53,049 bases of DNA from Sphingomonas sp. (GTDB taxonomy: Bacteria; Pseudomonadota; Alphaproteobacteria; Sphingomonadales; Sphingomonadaceae), in assembly GCA_021732445.1 (NCBI GenBank), contig JAKFUZ010000019.1, positions 1 to 53,049 on the forward strand, given 5' to 3'. Below, in pieces: positions 1 through 7,305 of the stretch. The number at the start of each line of letters is the position of its first letter. Position 1 is the first letter of the stretch. Position numbers and translations under genes: made by a program. The notes beneath the pieces were generated by a model. That model saw only the letters and a program-made list of their open reading frames with translations. It ran no database searches and had not been told where the DNA came from.

Positions 1-127
1 GCCCGGTGCTCGCCAACCATGCGGACCGCGCGCTCACGGACCTCAGGCGAAAACTTGTTCGTTATCTTGCTCATAGTGCAGGCTCCTTCTCACAAGTTGG
101 AGCCTCCGGGAAATCCGGGACGCTTCA
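1..127 (-). mobile_element. End of an IS3-type insertion sequence
   Basis: Read leftward from base 127, the sequence begins TGAAGCGTCCCGGATTTCC, resembling the terminal inverted repeats of IS3-family elements that start with TGA. About 50 bases further in, an orfA-like reading frame starts and runs off the left edge. The element therefore points out of the window and only its left end is visible. It has cut into the helix-turn-helix gene that continues to the right. The element name and its target duplication cannot be determined because the other end is missing. Confidence 0.65.
3..74 (-). CDS. IS3-family transposase OrfA, N-terminal part (runs off the window)
   Basis: Twenty-four codons are visible, starting at the ATG complementary to 72-74. 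The peptide begins MSKITNKFSPEVRERAVRMV, which matches the usual start of OrfA proteins of IS3-type elements (Lys-Phe-Ser-Pro-Glu-Val-Arg-Glu-Arg-Ala-Val-Arg). OrfA carries the helix-turn-helix that binds the element ends, and is normally joined to the DDE transposase OrfB by programmed frameshifting; OrfB would lie outside the window. The rest of the protein is not visible, so intactness cannot be judged. Confidence 0.6.
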   Translation of the reverse strand, partial: MSKITNKFSPEVRERAVRMVGEHR

Positions 128-300
128 TTTCCGTTGGCACACTTCGGAATTGGCGTGTGATGAAAATAGGGCCGTCGTTCGTAAAAATCGGCAAAGCGGT
201 TCTCTACCGGGTCGATGAGCTTGAGGCGTGGGACGACAAGAATCGTGTGCAGTGCCGCGCCCCAAGGCGAATTGAACAAAGCGCTATGGATCGTGCTTGA
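127..300 (+). pseudogene. Helix-turn-helix (excisionase/AlpA-like) protein, 5' end lost to the IS
   Basis: Reading on from the IS boundary, the frame gives ISVGTLRNWR, then GPSFVKIGKAVLYRVDELEAW, and stops at 298-300. This is the second half of the small DNA-binding domain found in excisionase-like and AlpA-like proteins: helix 2, then the wing with the Phe-x-Lys-Ile-Gly...Tyr-Arg pattern. The first helix and the start codon are missing because the IS3-type end sits directly in front. Such proteins are typical of prophages and integrative elements, so this is probably a relic of an older element. A role as an active gene is unlikely. Confidence 0.55.
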
Positions 301-306
301 TCGCTT

Positions 307-964
307 AGAGTCCATCTGGGATCAATTCGTGTTTTTGCATAGCTTTCGGAGCATGAGGCGAACGGTGGCCCAGCGCAGGAAGGTGAGGCCGGTGCGGTTG
401 AGGTACTCCCAGTCCTTTGCCAATCGGCGGCAACGGTTGAGCCAGGCGATGGTGCGCTCGACGATCCATCGTCGAGGCAGGATGACGAACCTGTGCACGT
501 CCGAGCGTTTGACGACCTCGACGTTGACCTGGGCACCGGCGGCGGCGAGGCCGTCGCGGAATTTTGGTCCCTGCTAACCGCTGTCGGCGTAGAGCTTGAG
601 CAGAAACGGATAGAGGCCGAACAGCGCGCCCATCAGCAACACACCGCCGTCGCGATCCTGCACGTCGGCGGCATGCACGATGGCCCGCATCGACAGGCCC
701 TGTGTGTCGACCAGGACGTGCCACTTCTTACCTTTGATCTTCTTGCCGGCGTCGTAGCCTGGCGGATCGACCGAGCGCCCCCTTTTTTCGGCGCCCTTGA
801 CGGTCTGGCTGTCAATGATCGCCGCTGTGGGACTGGCCTCCCGGCCCGCTGCCTCACGACACGCAACATAGAGCGCGTGATGGATGCGCTCCAGCGCCCC
901 GTCCCAGTCCCATCGCCGGAAGTAATCGTTGACCGTGCTCCGCGGCGACAGATCAACCGTTTTT
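307..964 (-). mobile_element. IS5-type element, 5'-truncated remnant
   Basis: The element is bounded on the left by a GAGTCCATCTGGGATCAATT end that runs straight into the transposase stop codon, as in compact IS5-type elements. The other end is missing: transposase homology begins just next to the stop codon of the peroxiredoxin gene (965-967), with no inverted repeat. The remnant therefore lost its 5' third or more when it was joined to the peroxiredoxin gene. It cannot move by itself. Confidence 0.6.
322..960 (-). pseudogene. IS5-family transposase, truncated and with a nonsense codon
   Basis: The frame reads LSPRSTVNDYFRRWDWDG, then AAIIDSQTVKGAEK, GKKIKGKKWHVLVDTQG and LYADSG, then an in-frame TAG at 575-577. 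It continues in the same frame with QGPKFRDGLAAAG, VKRSD, ILPRRWIVERTIAWLNRCRRLAK and ends LCKNTN. The stop sits where family members have Tyr (ADSGYQG), so one substitution (TAT or TAC to TAG) explains it. The N-terminal third is missing. The DDE Asp region (IDSQ) and the WIVERTxAW block are recognisable, so the family assignment is firm, but the product cannot be functional. Confidence 0.8.
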
Positions 965-1444
965 TTAGTTGCCTGCCAGGGACTTGAAGTGACGTACAAA
1001 ATTCAGAACATCGGCGGGCATAAGGCGACCGATCGCGCGGGTCGAGTAGACAGCTGTCACGATCCGGCCCTCTGGATCGATGACGAACCCGGTCGCTTGG
1101 AGGGCTAGCGGATTCTCATTGACGAAGGCGCCGGTGGCTGCGGAAACTGCTCGTGCATCCGCGCTGTAGCCGACCGGAAACCCTAGCTTGTGCTTGTCGA
1201 CGAGCGCCTCCGATTTTTCCCGATCGTCCGTCGATACTGAGACGACCCTGATCCCGTCCTCGGCGAACTTGTCCGCCGCTCGCGCAAATTCGGCGAGCTG
1301 GGCGTTGCAGTATGGACACCAGGAACCACGGTGGAACAGGATAACACCGAACCCGCCCGCCAGATCTCCGGGCAAGTGGATTTCGCCGCCGCCAGCGCGA
1401 CCAAAGATGAATGAGGGAAAGACGTCGCCATTCTGCAGCATCAC
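965..1444 (-). CDS. Peroxiredoxin-like protein (AhpC/TSA fold)
   Basis: The 159-residue protein has a thioredoxin-fold peroxiredoxin layout. Residues 31-50 read GFGVILFHRGSWCPYCNAQL, giving a Cys43-Pro-Tyr-Cys46 pair after a Trp, as in the peroxiredoxin-like family that reduces peroxides or disulfides using thiols. A beta-strand block (VVSVSTDDREKSEAL) and an FVIDPEGRIV block follow, both typical of AhpC/TSA proteins. There is no signal peptide, so it is cytoplasmic. It is the last gene of a leftward run (exporter, GST, YghU-type GST, SDR, then this one), 31 bp after the SDR stop. Its stop codon abuts the truncated IS5 remnant, so anything originally downstream has been lost. Confidence 0.85.
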   Translation of the reverse strand: MMLQNGDVFPSFIFGRAGGGEIHLPGDLAGGFGVILFHRGSWCPYCNAQLAEFARAADKFAEDGIRVVSVSTDDREKSEALVDKHKLGFPVGYSADARAVSAATGAFVNENPLALQATGFVIDPEGRIVTAVYSTRAIGRLMPADVLNFVRHFKSLAGN

Positions 1445-1475
1445 AATTGCACTCCTTGTTAAATTCTTTTGGCGC

Positions 1476-2282
1476 TCAAAGCGCCGAGTGGTCCTTCACC
1501 GCTTCTTCCAACGCCCGCTTCAACCCGAGAAAGCGTTCGTCGACTGCGGCCGGGTTTTCGCGGTTGAGCGCGATCATCTGCGCACGTGTCTCGCCGCCGC
1601 GGATTACTTCGAACGCCCGGGCTTCGATGCCGGCAACGATCGCATCGGCGACGGCGGAAGCCGGCTCGCGCGAAAAGCCTAGATCGGGTCCGGCGCGGTT
1701 CGATTTCATCATGGGCGTATCGGTGCCACCCGGATAGACGGTCATCACGTGGATGCCCTCACCCTTCAGTTCGCGCCGCAACGCCTCGCCGAAGTTGGCA
1801 AGCCCGGCTTTCACCGCGGCATAGGTCGCATAGAACGGTGCACCGACGAGCGCTATCCCGGAGGAGATGTTGACAATCACGGCATCGCCGCCTTCCCGCA
1901 GGACTGGCAGCGCCGCCCGGGTCAACATGATCGGCGCCACGAGATCGATATCGATCATCGCCTGCAGTTCGGCTTCGGGCGTGTTCTCAAGGCGTCCAGC
2001 CCGAACCCCACCTGCATTGTTGACGAGGATGTCCAGGCCGCCGAGCTTTTGCAACGCTCCTTCCAACGTTGTAGCGCGGCCCTCCGGCGTGGCAATGTCG
2101 GCGACGACGCCGTGAACCTCACTGTCCCCTGCCTTCAGCTCGGTGACAGCATCCGCGACCATTTTGGCGCGGCGGCCGGTTATAGCTACCCTCGCGCCCT
2201 TGGCCAGAAGCGCGTGGGCAAGGGCCAGTCCGATGCCGCTCGATCCGCCAGTGATCAGAATGCGTTTGCCATCAATGTTCAC
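1476..2282 (-). CDS. SDR family NAD(P)-dependent oxidoreductase
   Basis: This 268-residue classical short-chain dehydrogenase/reductase opens with the nucleotide-binding motif TGGSSGIG (residues 11-18). NNAG follows near residue 88, and the catalytic triad is Ser141, Tyr154 and Lys158 (YATYAAVK). An Arg pair after the second strand (GRR, 36-38) favours NADPH. The closest style is the DltE/YdfG-like general reductases, with substrate unknown. Its start overlaps the stop of the upstream YghU-like gene by four bases (ATGA), so the two are co-translated. Its position in a GST-peroxiredoxin run suggests reduction of reactive carbonyls, which is an inference. Confidence 0.85.
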   Translation of the reverse strand: MNIDGKRILITGGSSGIGLALAHALLAKGARVAITGRRAKMVADAVTELKAGDSEVHGVVADIATPEGRATTLEGALQKLGGLDILVNNAGGVRAGRLENTPEAELQAMIDIDLVAPIMLTRAALPVLREGGDAVIVNISSGIALVGAPFYATYAAVKAGLANFGEALRRELKGEGIHVMTVYPGGTDTPMMKSNRAGPDLGFSREPASAVADAIVAGIEARAFEVIRGGETRAQMIALNRENPAAVDERFLGLKRALEEAVKDHSAL

Positions 2283-3163
2283 GAGCGTGCTCCTTCCAGC
2301 TTATCCTGTGTCCTGTTCTCGAAGTCGGACGCGTTGTGGCGTTCGTGGAGTTGGCTCGACGGCTCGCCCGAAGTCCGGTTGACCTTGCGGCCGCGCGTCA
2401 CCGCCGGTCGGCCATAGATCTGTTCGGCCCAGCGATTCACGTGCGTGTATTCGTGCGTAGAGAGAAACTGCGCCGCGTCGCCATACTGCCAGCCCTTCAC
2501 CACACCGCCATACCAGGGCCAGATCGCGATATCGGCGATGGTATATTGCGAACCGGCAACATACTCGTTGTCGGCAAGACGCCGGTCGAGAACGTCGAGC
2601 TGGCGTTTCACCTCCATCGCGTACCGGTCGATGGCGTATTTGATCTTCTCCGGCGCATAGGCATAGAAATGGCCGAAGCCGCCGCCGAGGAACGGGGCCG
2701 AGCCCATCTGCCAGAACAGCCAGGATAGCGTTTCGGCGCGCATCGGCTGTTCCGTCGGCAGGAAGGCGCTGCCGAATTTTTCCGCCAGGTGCATCAGAAT
2801 CGCGCCGGATTCGAAGATGCGGATCGGCGTCGGGCCGGAGCGGTCCATCAGCGCAGGGATCTTGGAGTTCGGATTGACCTCGACGAATCCGGAGCCGAAC
2901 TGGTCGCCGTCGCCGATCTTGATCAGCCAGGCGTCATATTCGGCGCCCTTGTGACCGGCCTCGAGCAGTTCCTCTAACATGATAGTGACCTTCTGGCCGT
3001 TCGGCGTGCCCAGCGAATAGAGCTGGAAGGGATGCTTGCCGATGGGCAGCTCCTTATCATGGGTGGAACCGGAAATCGGGCGATTGATACTGGCGAACTG
3101 ACCACCATTGCCCTTCTCCCAGGTCCAGACTTTCGGCGGCGTGTACTCTGCGGTATTCGTCAT
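2279..3163 (-). CDS. yghU: YghU-like glutathione S-transferase / disulfide-bond oxidoreductase
   Basis: The 294-residue protein resembles Escherichia coli YghU, a nu-class GST that uses glutathione to reduce disulfides and organic hydroperoxides. Visible landmarks are the N-terminal extension (TPPKVWTWEKGNGGQFASIN), the thioredoxin-fold domain with YSLGTPNGQKVTIMLEEL, the glutathione-binding NSKIPAL and IFESGAILMHLAEKFG blocks, and the alpha-helical domain ending YTIADIAIWPWYG. It has a somewhat longer C-terminal tail. It lies 30 bp after the other GST gene and overlaps the SDR start. Two glutathione enzymes side by side fit thiol and electrophile stress, and gshB is present elsewhere in the window. 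Confidence 0.9.
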   Translation of the reverse strand: MTNTAEYTPPKVWTWEKGNGGQFASINRPISGSTHDKELPIGKHPFQLYSLGTPNGQKVTIMLEELLEAGHKGAEYDAWLIKIGDGDQFGSGFVEVNPNSKIPALMDRSGPTPIRIFESGAILMHLAEKFGSAFLPTEQPMRAETLSWLFWQMGSAPFLGGGFGHFYAYAPEKIKYAIDRYAMEVKRQLDVLDRRLADNEYVAGSQYTIADIAIWPWYGGVVKGWQYGDAAQFLSTHEYTHVNRWAEQIYGRPAVTRGRKVNRTSGEPSSQLHERHNASDFENRTQDKLEGARS

Positions 3164-3193
3164 GGTCGCTCCTGTGACGTCTCAATGGCCAGC

Positions 3194-3898
3194 TTAGGCC
3201 GCCGGAGGATAATTCGACGGGAACAGCGCGCGCTTTGTCTCCTCGTCGTTCACTTTCTTGAAGGCGTGGTCCTTGCCGACTTCTCGCGCTCTGGAGGCGG
3301 CAGGCCGTGCATCGACAGCTTCGAATAGGCGCTTGAGGTTGGGAAAGGCCGCCAGCGGGTCTTCCGCCCCTTTGCGTACACGGGAGGCGCGATCGAGCCA
3401 GCCCCAGGCGGACATGTCGGCGATCGTGTAGCTGTCGCCTATGATCCAGTCCCTCCCCTCAAGATGATCGTTCAGGACCTGATAGTGGCGCTCGGCCTCG
3501 CGACGATAGCGGTTGGTCGCGTATTCCTGGCCCTCCGGCGCGGCGAACTGGAAATGCACGGCTTGTCCCGAAAAAGGCCCGAGACCCGTGCCAAGGAAAA
3601 GCAGCCAGGACAGCAGTTCGGGCCGATCCTCCGGCGTGCCGAGAAACTTAGCCGTTTTCTCGGCAAGGTAGATCAGGATCGCAGTGGAATCGAAAACCCG
3701 CGCTTGCCTGCCTCCCGGACCGTCCGTGTCAACAATGGCTGGTACCTTGCCGTTCGGATTGATCGCCCGGAACGCCGGAGCGTGCTGCTCGCCCTTGCTG
3801 GTGTCGACGGCCACGGTTTCATATGGAACCCCTGCCTCCTCAAGGAACAGGGCAATCTTGGCCGGGTTCGGCGTGGGATGGAAATAGAAGCGGATCAT
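3194..3898 (-). CDS. Glutathione S-transferase family protein (YfcG-like)
   Basis: The 234-residue cytoplasmic GST starts with the thioredoxin-fold domain (MIRFYFHPTPNPAKIALFLEE). It has the cis-Pro region NPNGKVPAIVD, the glutathione-contacting DSTAILIYLAEK, and a C-terminal helical domain with YTIADMSAWGW. The Asn-Pro-x-Lys start resembles YfcG/YghU-type enzymes, which act as glutathione-dependent disulfide reductases rather than classic conjugating enzymes. Its start codon overlaps the stop of the EamA transporter gene by four bases, which indicates an operon read leftward. Substrate unknown. Confidence 0.85.
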   Translation of the reverse strand: MIRFYFHPTPNPAKIALFLEEAGVPYETVAVDTSKGEQHAPAFRAINPNGKVPAIVDTDGPGGRQARVFDSTAILIYLAEKTAKFLGTPEDRPELLSWLLFLGTGLGPFSGQAVHFQFAAPEGQEYATNRYRREAERHYQVLNDHLEGRDWIIGDSYTIADMSAWGWLDRASRVRKGAEDPLAAFPNLKRLFEAVDARPAASRAREVGKDHAFKKVNDEETKRALFPSNYPPAA

Positions 3899-4854
3899 GG
3901 TGTCTCCTGCGGTTGAATTGACAGTGTTGCAGACGATGGCCGGCTGGCCGCCAGCAGGACGCCCACAACGATGACTGCTATTGCAATGCCTTCGACGAAC
4001 GACGGCGTTTCGCCCAGGGCCGGGATGGCAAGCAGCGATGCCGCAGCGGGAACGAGAGCGATCATGGCCGTCGCCGCCGAGGCGCCCAACAGCGAAACCG
4101 CTCTATTGAAGGTGACGAGCGCAACCGCCCCCATCAACACACCCTGGTAAAACAACTGGAGCGCTATCTCGCTTGCGGACGCGCGGCCGAGATGGCTGAG
4201 ACCGAAGAGGACATAGGCCGGCAGAAAGAGAGCTGCCGACCAGATGCAGATGAGCGCCGCCGCCTGGATCGACGACAGGCCGCTACGGCGGAACAGCAAC
4301 GTATAGACCGCCCACATGCCACCTGCCGCGGCTAGGGCCGTAACGCCGGCTGGACTGGGCGGAGCCTGTGTCGTGACGGCTCCGGTGAGGCAGACCAGTC
4401 CGGCGAGGATCGCGGCATATCCAGTCCACCGGATCCACCCCTGCTGTTCCTTCAGGAAGACGAAGGAGAGTATTCCTGCGACGAGAGGCATCGTCGTTGG
4501 AGCAATGGAGGCGGCCTGTGCCGCCGAAGTCAGTTTGAGCCCGAGCGCCACGAGGAGCACGAAGGGTGCACCCCACAGCAATGCAAACAAAAGCCCCTCA
4601 CCCCATGCAGACATGGGAAGGCGCGAACCGCGACGCAGGACAGCCGGGGCAAGGAGGACGGCGCCCACGCCGAAGCGAAGCGCGGTCACGTCCCAGACCT
4701 GCAATTCGCGCGTGACGCTGAACCGGGTCACCACGAACCAGCCTGAAAAGATCGCGATCGATAGAGCAGCCCAGAGCAGACCCTCAAGCCGCGTGCCCCG
4801 CCATGACGCCACGCGTTCCGCTCGTGTAACTTCAATCGCCTCCTGGGCAGCCAT
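3895..4854 (-). CDS. EamA/DMT-superfamily transporter
   Basis: The roughly 319-residue membrane protein has about ten hydrophobic segments in two EamA repeats, for example LLWAALSIAIFSGWFVVT near the N-terminus and AIAVIVVGVLLAAS near the C-terminus. The family exports metabolites, amino acids or toxic compounds from the cytoplasm. I chose the ATG at 4854 (MAAQEAIEV). The frame also allows a GTG at 4911, but that would leave no room between the start and the palindrome at 4922-4939. It heads the leftward operon with two GSTs, an SDR and a peroxiredoxin, divergent from a TetR gene. Control by that regulator is likely by context. A broken piece of the same gene accompanies the second TetR copy near 8745-8920. 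Confidence 0.85.
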   Translation of the reverse strand: MAAQEAIEVTRAERVASWRGTRLEGLLWAALSIAIFSGWFVVTRFSVTRELQVWDVTALRFGVGAVLLAPAVLRRGSRLPMSAWGEGLLFALLWGAPFVLLVALGLKLTSAAQAASIAPTTMPLVAGILSFVFLKEQQGWIRWTGYAAILAGLVCLTGAVTTQAPPSPAGVTALAAAGGMWAVYTLLFRRSGLSSIQAAALICIWSAALFLPAYVLFGLSHLGRASASEIALQLFYQGVLMGAVALVTFNRAVSLLGASAATAMIALVPAAASLLAIPALGETPSFVEGIAIAVIVVGVLLAASRPSSATLSIQPQETP

Positions 4855-5332
4855 GATTCCAGCCTTTGGATCGTCCAAGGCTGCCGGCAGAGAAACGATG
4901 ACGGCGGTCACACCTTGAGTTCTAGTTCACTTGTTCTAGAATGCATCGGCGCGGACAATATGGCAAGACGCGAAGCTGGAATTTTGCGAGAGCGCCGGAT
5001 GGCAAGACCAAGAGAATTCGATGAGGAAGCCGTGCTCGACGCGGCAATGCAATGCTTCTGGCGCCATGGCTACGAGGCAACGAGGCAACGTCAGTGCGCG
5101 ACCTTATCGACAAGACCCGGATCACCGGCGCGAGCCTTTACAACGCATTCGGGGATGAGCGCACGCTCTTCGCCAAATCGTTGGACCGCTATGTGGAGAA
5201 CAGCGTAGCCGACCGTATCCGACGTTGCCGTGCATTACCGCCCCGCGAAGCCATCGAAGCGTTCTTTTCCGATGTCTTGAAGCGATCGCTTGAGGATCCT
5301 GAGCGCAAGGAGTGCATGCTCGTGAACACCGC
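4764..5332. repeat. Direct repeat copy 1 (EamA 5' end, intergenic region, TetR 5' part)
   Basis: This 569-bp segment reappears almost unchanged at 8785-9345. By eye the differences are an 8-bp deletion in the second copy (inside the EamA 5' region, around 4805-4813 here) and an AG/GA difference near 5311. It contains the start of the transporter, the shared intergenic region and most of the tetR gene, and stops abruptly at 5332 inside tetR. High identity, including a shared frameshift, indicates a recent duplication. Confidence 0.9.
4922..4939. promoter_or_regulatory. Candidate TetR operator (quasi-palindrome)
   Basis: The sequence CTAGTTCACTTGTTCTAG is a quasi-palindrome of the form CTAGnnCAnnTGnnCTAG, with 12 of 18 positions symmetric. 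It lies between the transporter start and the divergent tetR start, the usual place for an autoregulating TetR operator. It also contains a direct repeat of TTCTAG with a 14-bp period when the flanking base is included. Binding is inferred from position and symmetry only. An identical copy lies at 8935-8952. Confidence 0.4.
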
Positions 5333-5360
5333 ATCCTCGATCTATTGGGCAAGGGCGTAA
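4999..5360 (+). pseudogene. TetR/AcrR-family regulator, copy 1: frameshifted and 3'-truncated
   Basis: From the ATG at 4999 the protein reads MARPREFDEEAVLDAAMQCF, then WRHGYEAT, a TetR DNA-binding domain. The 8-bp unit gaggcaac then occurs twice in tandem (about 5077-5092) and shifts the frame. In the +2 frame the protein resumes SVRDLIDKTRITGASLYNAF and continues to CMLVNTA. At 5332 homology to copy 2 ends abruptly and the frame runs into unrelated sequence, stopping at 5358-5360. It therefore lacks the ligand-binding and dimerisation half. The first product would be a nonsense 70-residue peptide ending at 5208. A functional repressor from this copy is not expected. Confidence 0.85.
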
Positions 5361-5431
5361 GTGACGAAACTACAACCATTCCCGGATACAATGACCGAGC
5401 GCAATTGGGGCGGACTAGAGGATTGAAGCGC

Positions 5432-6307
5432 ATGACATTTGGAGGGACTGCCGTGCGCTCGCTGTTCGAGCGGACTTTGGATGCGCTTCCGGACGGCGTC
5501 CTACTAACCGACTCCGAGCGTCGCGTAGTCTATGCGAATCGCTCTTTTGCTCAGCTCTGGAAGATTCCAGACGAATTGGTGAGCACGAAGAACGAGCTCG
5601 GCATGCTCACTTTCGTGACGGACCAACTGCTGGACCCGGAGGGTTTCCTTCGCGAGGTGGATCGGCTGCAGCTGGCCCAGGAGACCTCCGAGGACGAAAT
5701 TCTGCTCAAGGACGGCCGCATTTTTTCGCGGCGCAGTGTGCCGTTCGATGAAGGTGGAAGGTTGGCTGCGCGAATCTGGATTTTTACGGATATCACCGAA
5801 GCACGCAGCGCCAGTATCGACGCGTTGACGGGAATACCGAACCGGCATGCCTACTCACGACAATTTCCAGAATATCTCAACACGGCCAACGATGGCCTAT
5901 TCCGATCCGTCGCCATTCTCGATATCGACAATTTCAAAAGCTACAATGACAGGCATGGCCATGCGGCTGGAGACGACGTTCTGCGCCAAATAGGCACGGT
6001 TCTGCGCACGCATTTAACAAATGCCGACGATCTTTTTTTCCGGATCGGCGGCGAGGAGTTTCTCATGGCGTGTCGTACACGCGCCGCTCTGGACGCACAC
6101 ACTTTTTTTGAGGCATTGCGGAATCGAGTCGGTGCGTTGGCAATTACACACCCCGGGAACCAACCCTACGGTGTGGTGACGGTTTCGATGGGGCTTGGGA
6201 TTTTTGAAGGGCCACAATCGCCGGCCGACGTCTTTCACCAGGTTGATGCGGCGTTGTATCAATCCAAGCATCTGGGCCGGAACAGGGTAACTATCTGGCG
6301 CCTCTAG
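5432..6307 (+). CDS. Diguanylate cyclase with N-terminal PAS domain (GGDEF protein)
   Basis: The 291-residue protein would make cyclic di-GMP from two GTP. Residues about 10-120 form a PAS sensor (SLFERTLDALPDGVLLTDSE ... YANRSFAQLW ... IWIFTDITEAR). The GGDEF domain starts DALTGIPNRHAY (130-141). It has the metal-binding ILDIDNF, and an intact GGEEF active site at 206-210. The inhibitory RxxD I-site expected five residues earlier is absent (TNAD), so product inhibition is probably weak. No membrane segment is seen, so the sensor is cytoplasmic. The start is the ATG at 5432; the frame is open further upstream into the tetR junction, so the original N-terminus is uncertain. It begins 100 bp after the break in tetR copy 1 and is likely an insertion there. 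Confidence 0.85.
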   Translation: MTFGGTAVRSLFERTLDALPDGVLLTDSERRVVYANRSFAQLWKIPDELVSTKNELGMLTFVTDQLLDPEGFLREVDRLQLAQETSEDEILLKDGRIFSRRSVPFDEGGRLAARIWIFTDITEARSASIDALTGIPNRHAYSRQFPEYLNTANDGLFRSVAILDIDNFKSYNDRHGHAAGDDVLRQIGTVLRTHLTNADDLFFRIGGEEFLMACRTRAALDAHTFFEALRNRVGALAITHPGNQPYGVVTVSMGLGIFEGPQSPADVFHQVDAALYQSKHLGRNRVTIWRL

Positions 6308-7305
6308 TGCCAGTGTTATCATGGATGGACGACGCCCCGACACGCTATAGTTTCGCGGCAGAGGCGGCCGCGAGCGCGGACTTATCCTTCACAAGTTCAT
6401 GGAGGAGGTGCTGCCGGGGAAATCGGAAAATCTCGAGCGGCTATCGACTGATCGACCGCCAGACTAGAGCCATCCCTTGCGACCAAAATATGTGCATACA
6501 TCTCGTGTTCCCTCAAGATCGAAAGTATAACGTCGCCTGCGACACTGCCTCAACTTTTTCGGTGGTCCGTGTTCTTTTTTCCATGCCTGTAGCCCAAAAA
6601 TATGAGCGTAGGTCTCCACCGCCAAAGACCTCCGGCTATGGAATCGATGCATTCGGCGATGCATCCAAAAACCAATGGTGCGGCCGAAAGAATTGACGTT
6701 TAGAAGTACGATGCTGGTAGATTTATTCCCAGTGCGACCAAAATAGACATCAGCTACATTGCGCCACAGAGCTTGCCCTCAATAGAGCCCGGTCTGAATA
6801 TCCGATCCGCGCACCATGGTCGGATCGACTGGACAGCGATCGGCTATCCCAAGAATCATCTGGCGCTGTCGTCATTGAGTGATTGAGTGGCCCTTCGAGT
6901 ACAATCGTTCGTGTGAAAAGATCGGTGGGCATCATGTCGGAACGTTTCGAATGCACGACTGTCATTCGCGCTCGCTCAGGCGGGAGACTCTTGCGTTGTG
7001 CAGATAACCGCATGGCCATCGTCGTGCAGGCGGCAAGCCCTGCAGCAAATCGTAGGGTGAAGGACCATAGCCGAGACCGCCAAGGCTTTATCAGCTCATC
7101 TGCGATACCTGCTCAATCTCGAACGGGGCCGCCACTTCATGCACGGGCGACGTCAACAATGACGATGTCTAGATCTCGCAGTGCGCGGCTACCTACTCCT
7201 CCATCGAGTTCCTGTCCTAAGGGATGTTGTATCTATCCTGGGTCGCGGCAAGAGCAATCGCGCCGGGATTTCGGGCCGAGGGCGTTGTTGATGATCAATG
7301 GTCGA
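6308..7305. other. Decayed region without a convincing gene
   Basis: About 1 kb between the diguanylate cyclase and the reductase stop codon holds no reading frame that I recognise, apart from a universal-stress-protein fragment (6397-6501). The motif GCGACCAAAATA occurs twice (near 6480 and 6738), so the start of a stress-protein gene may have been copied. The stretch is poorer in GC than the core and has frequent stops in all frames, which fits eroded DNA. Confidence 0.5.
6397..6501 (-). pseudogene. Universal stress protein (UspA-type), N-terminal remnant
   Basis: From the ATG complementary to 6499-6501 the peptide reads MYAHILVARDGSSLAVDQSI. This matches the start of UspA-family proteins (MYKHILVATDGSELA...), where the Asp-Gly-Ser segment follows the first beta strand and lies near the ATP site. 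A purine-rich GGGA precedes it. Similarity ends after about 20 residues and the frame stops at 6397-6399, so this is only a scrap of a gene of about 140-280 codons. A second, weaker echo (TYAHIFGL) lies just upstream on the same strand. Confidence 0.4.

Noticed and set aside
6307..6696. Open frame of 129 codons on the + strand after the diguanylate cyclase
   Set aside because: Translation shows no recognisable domain, and the opposite strand holds a better-supported stress-protein fragment.
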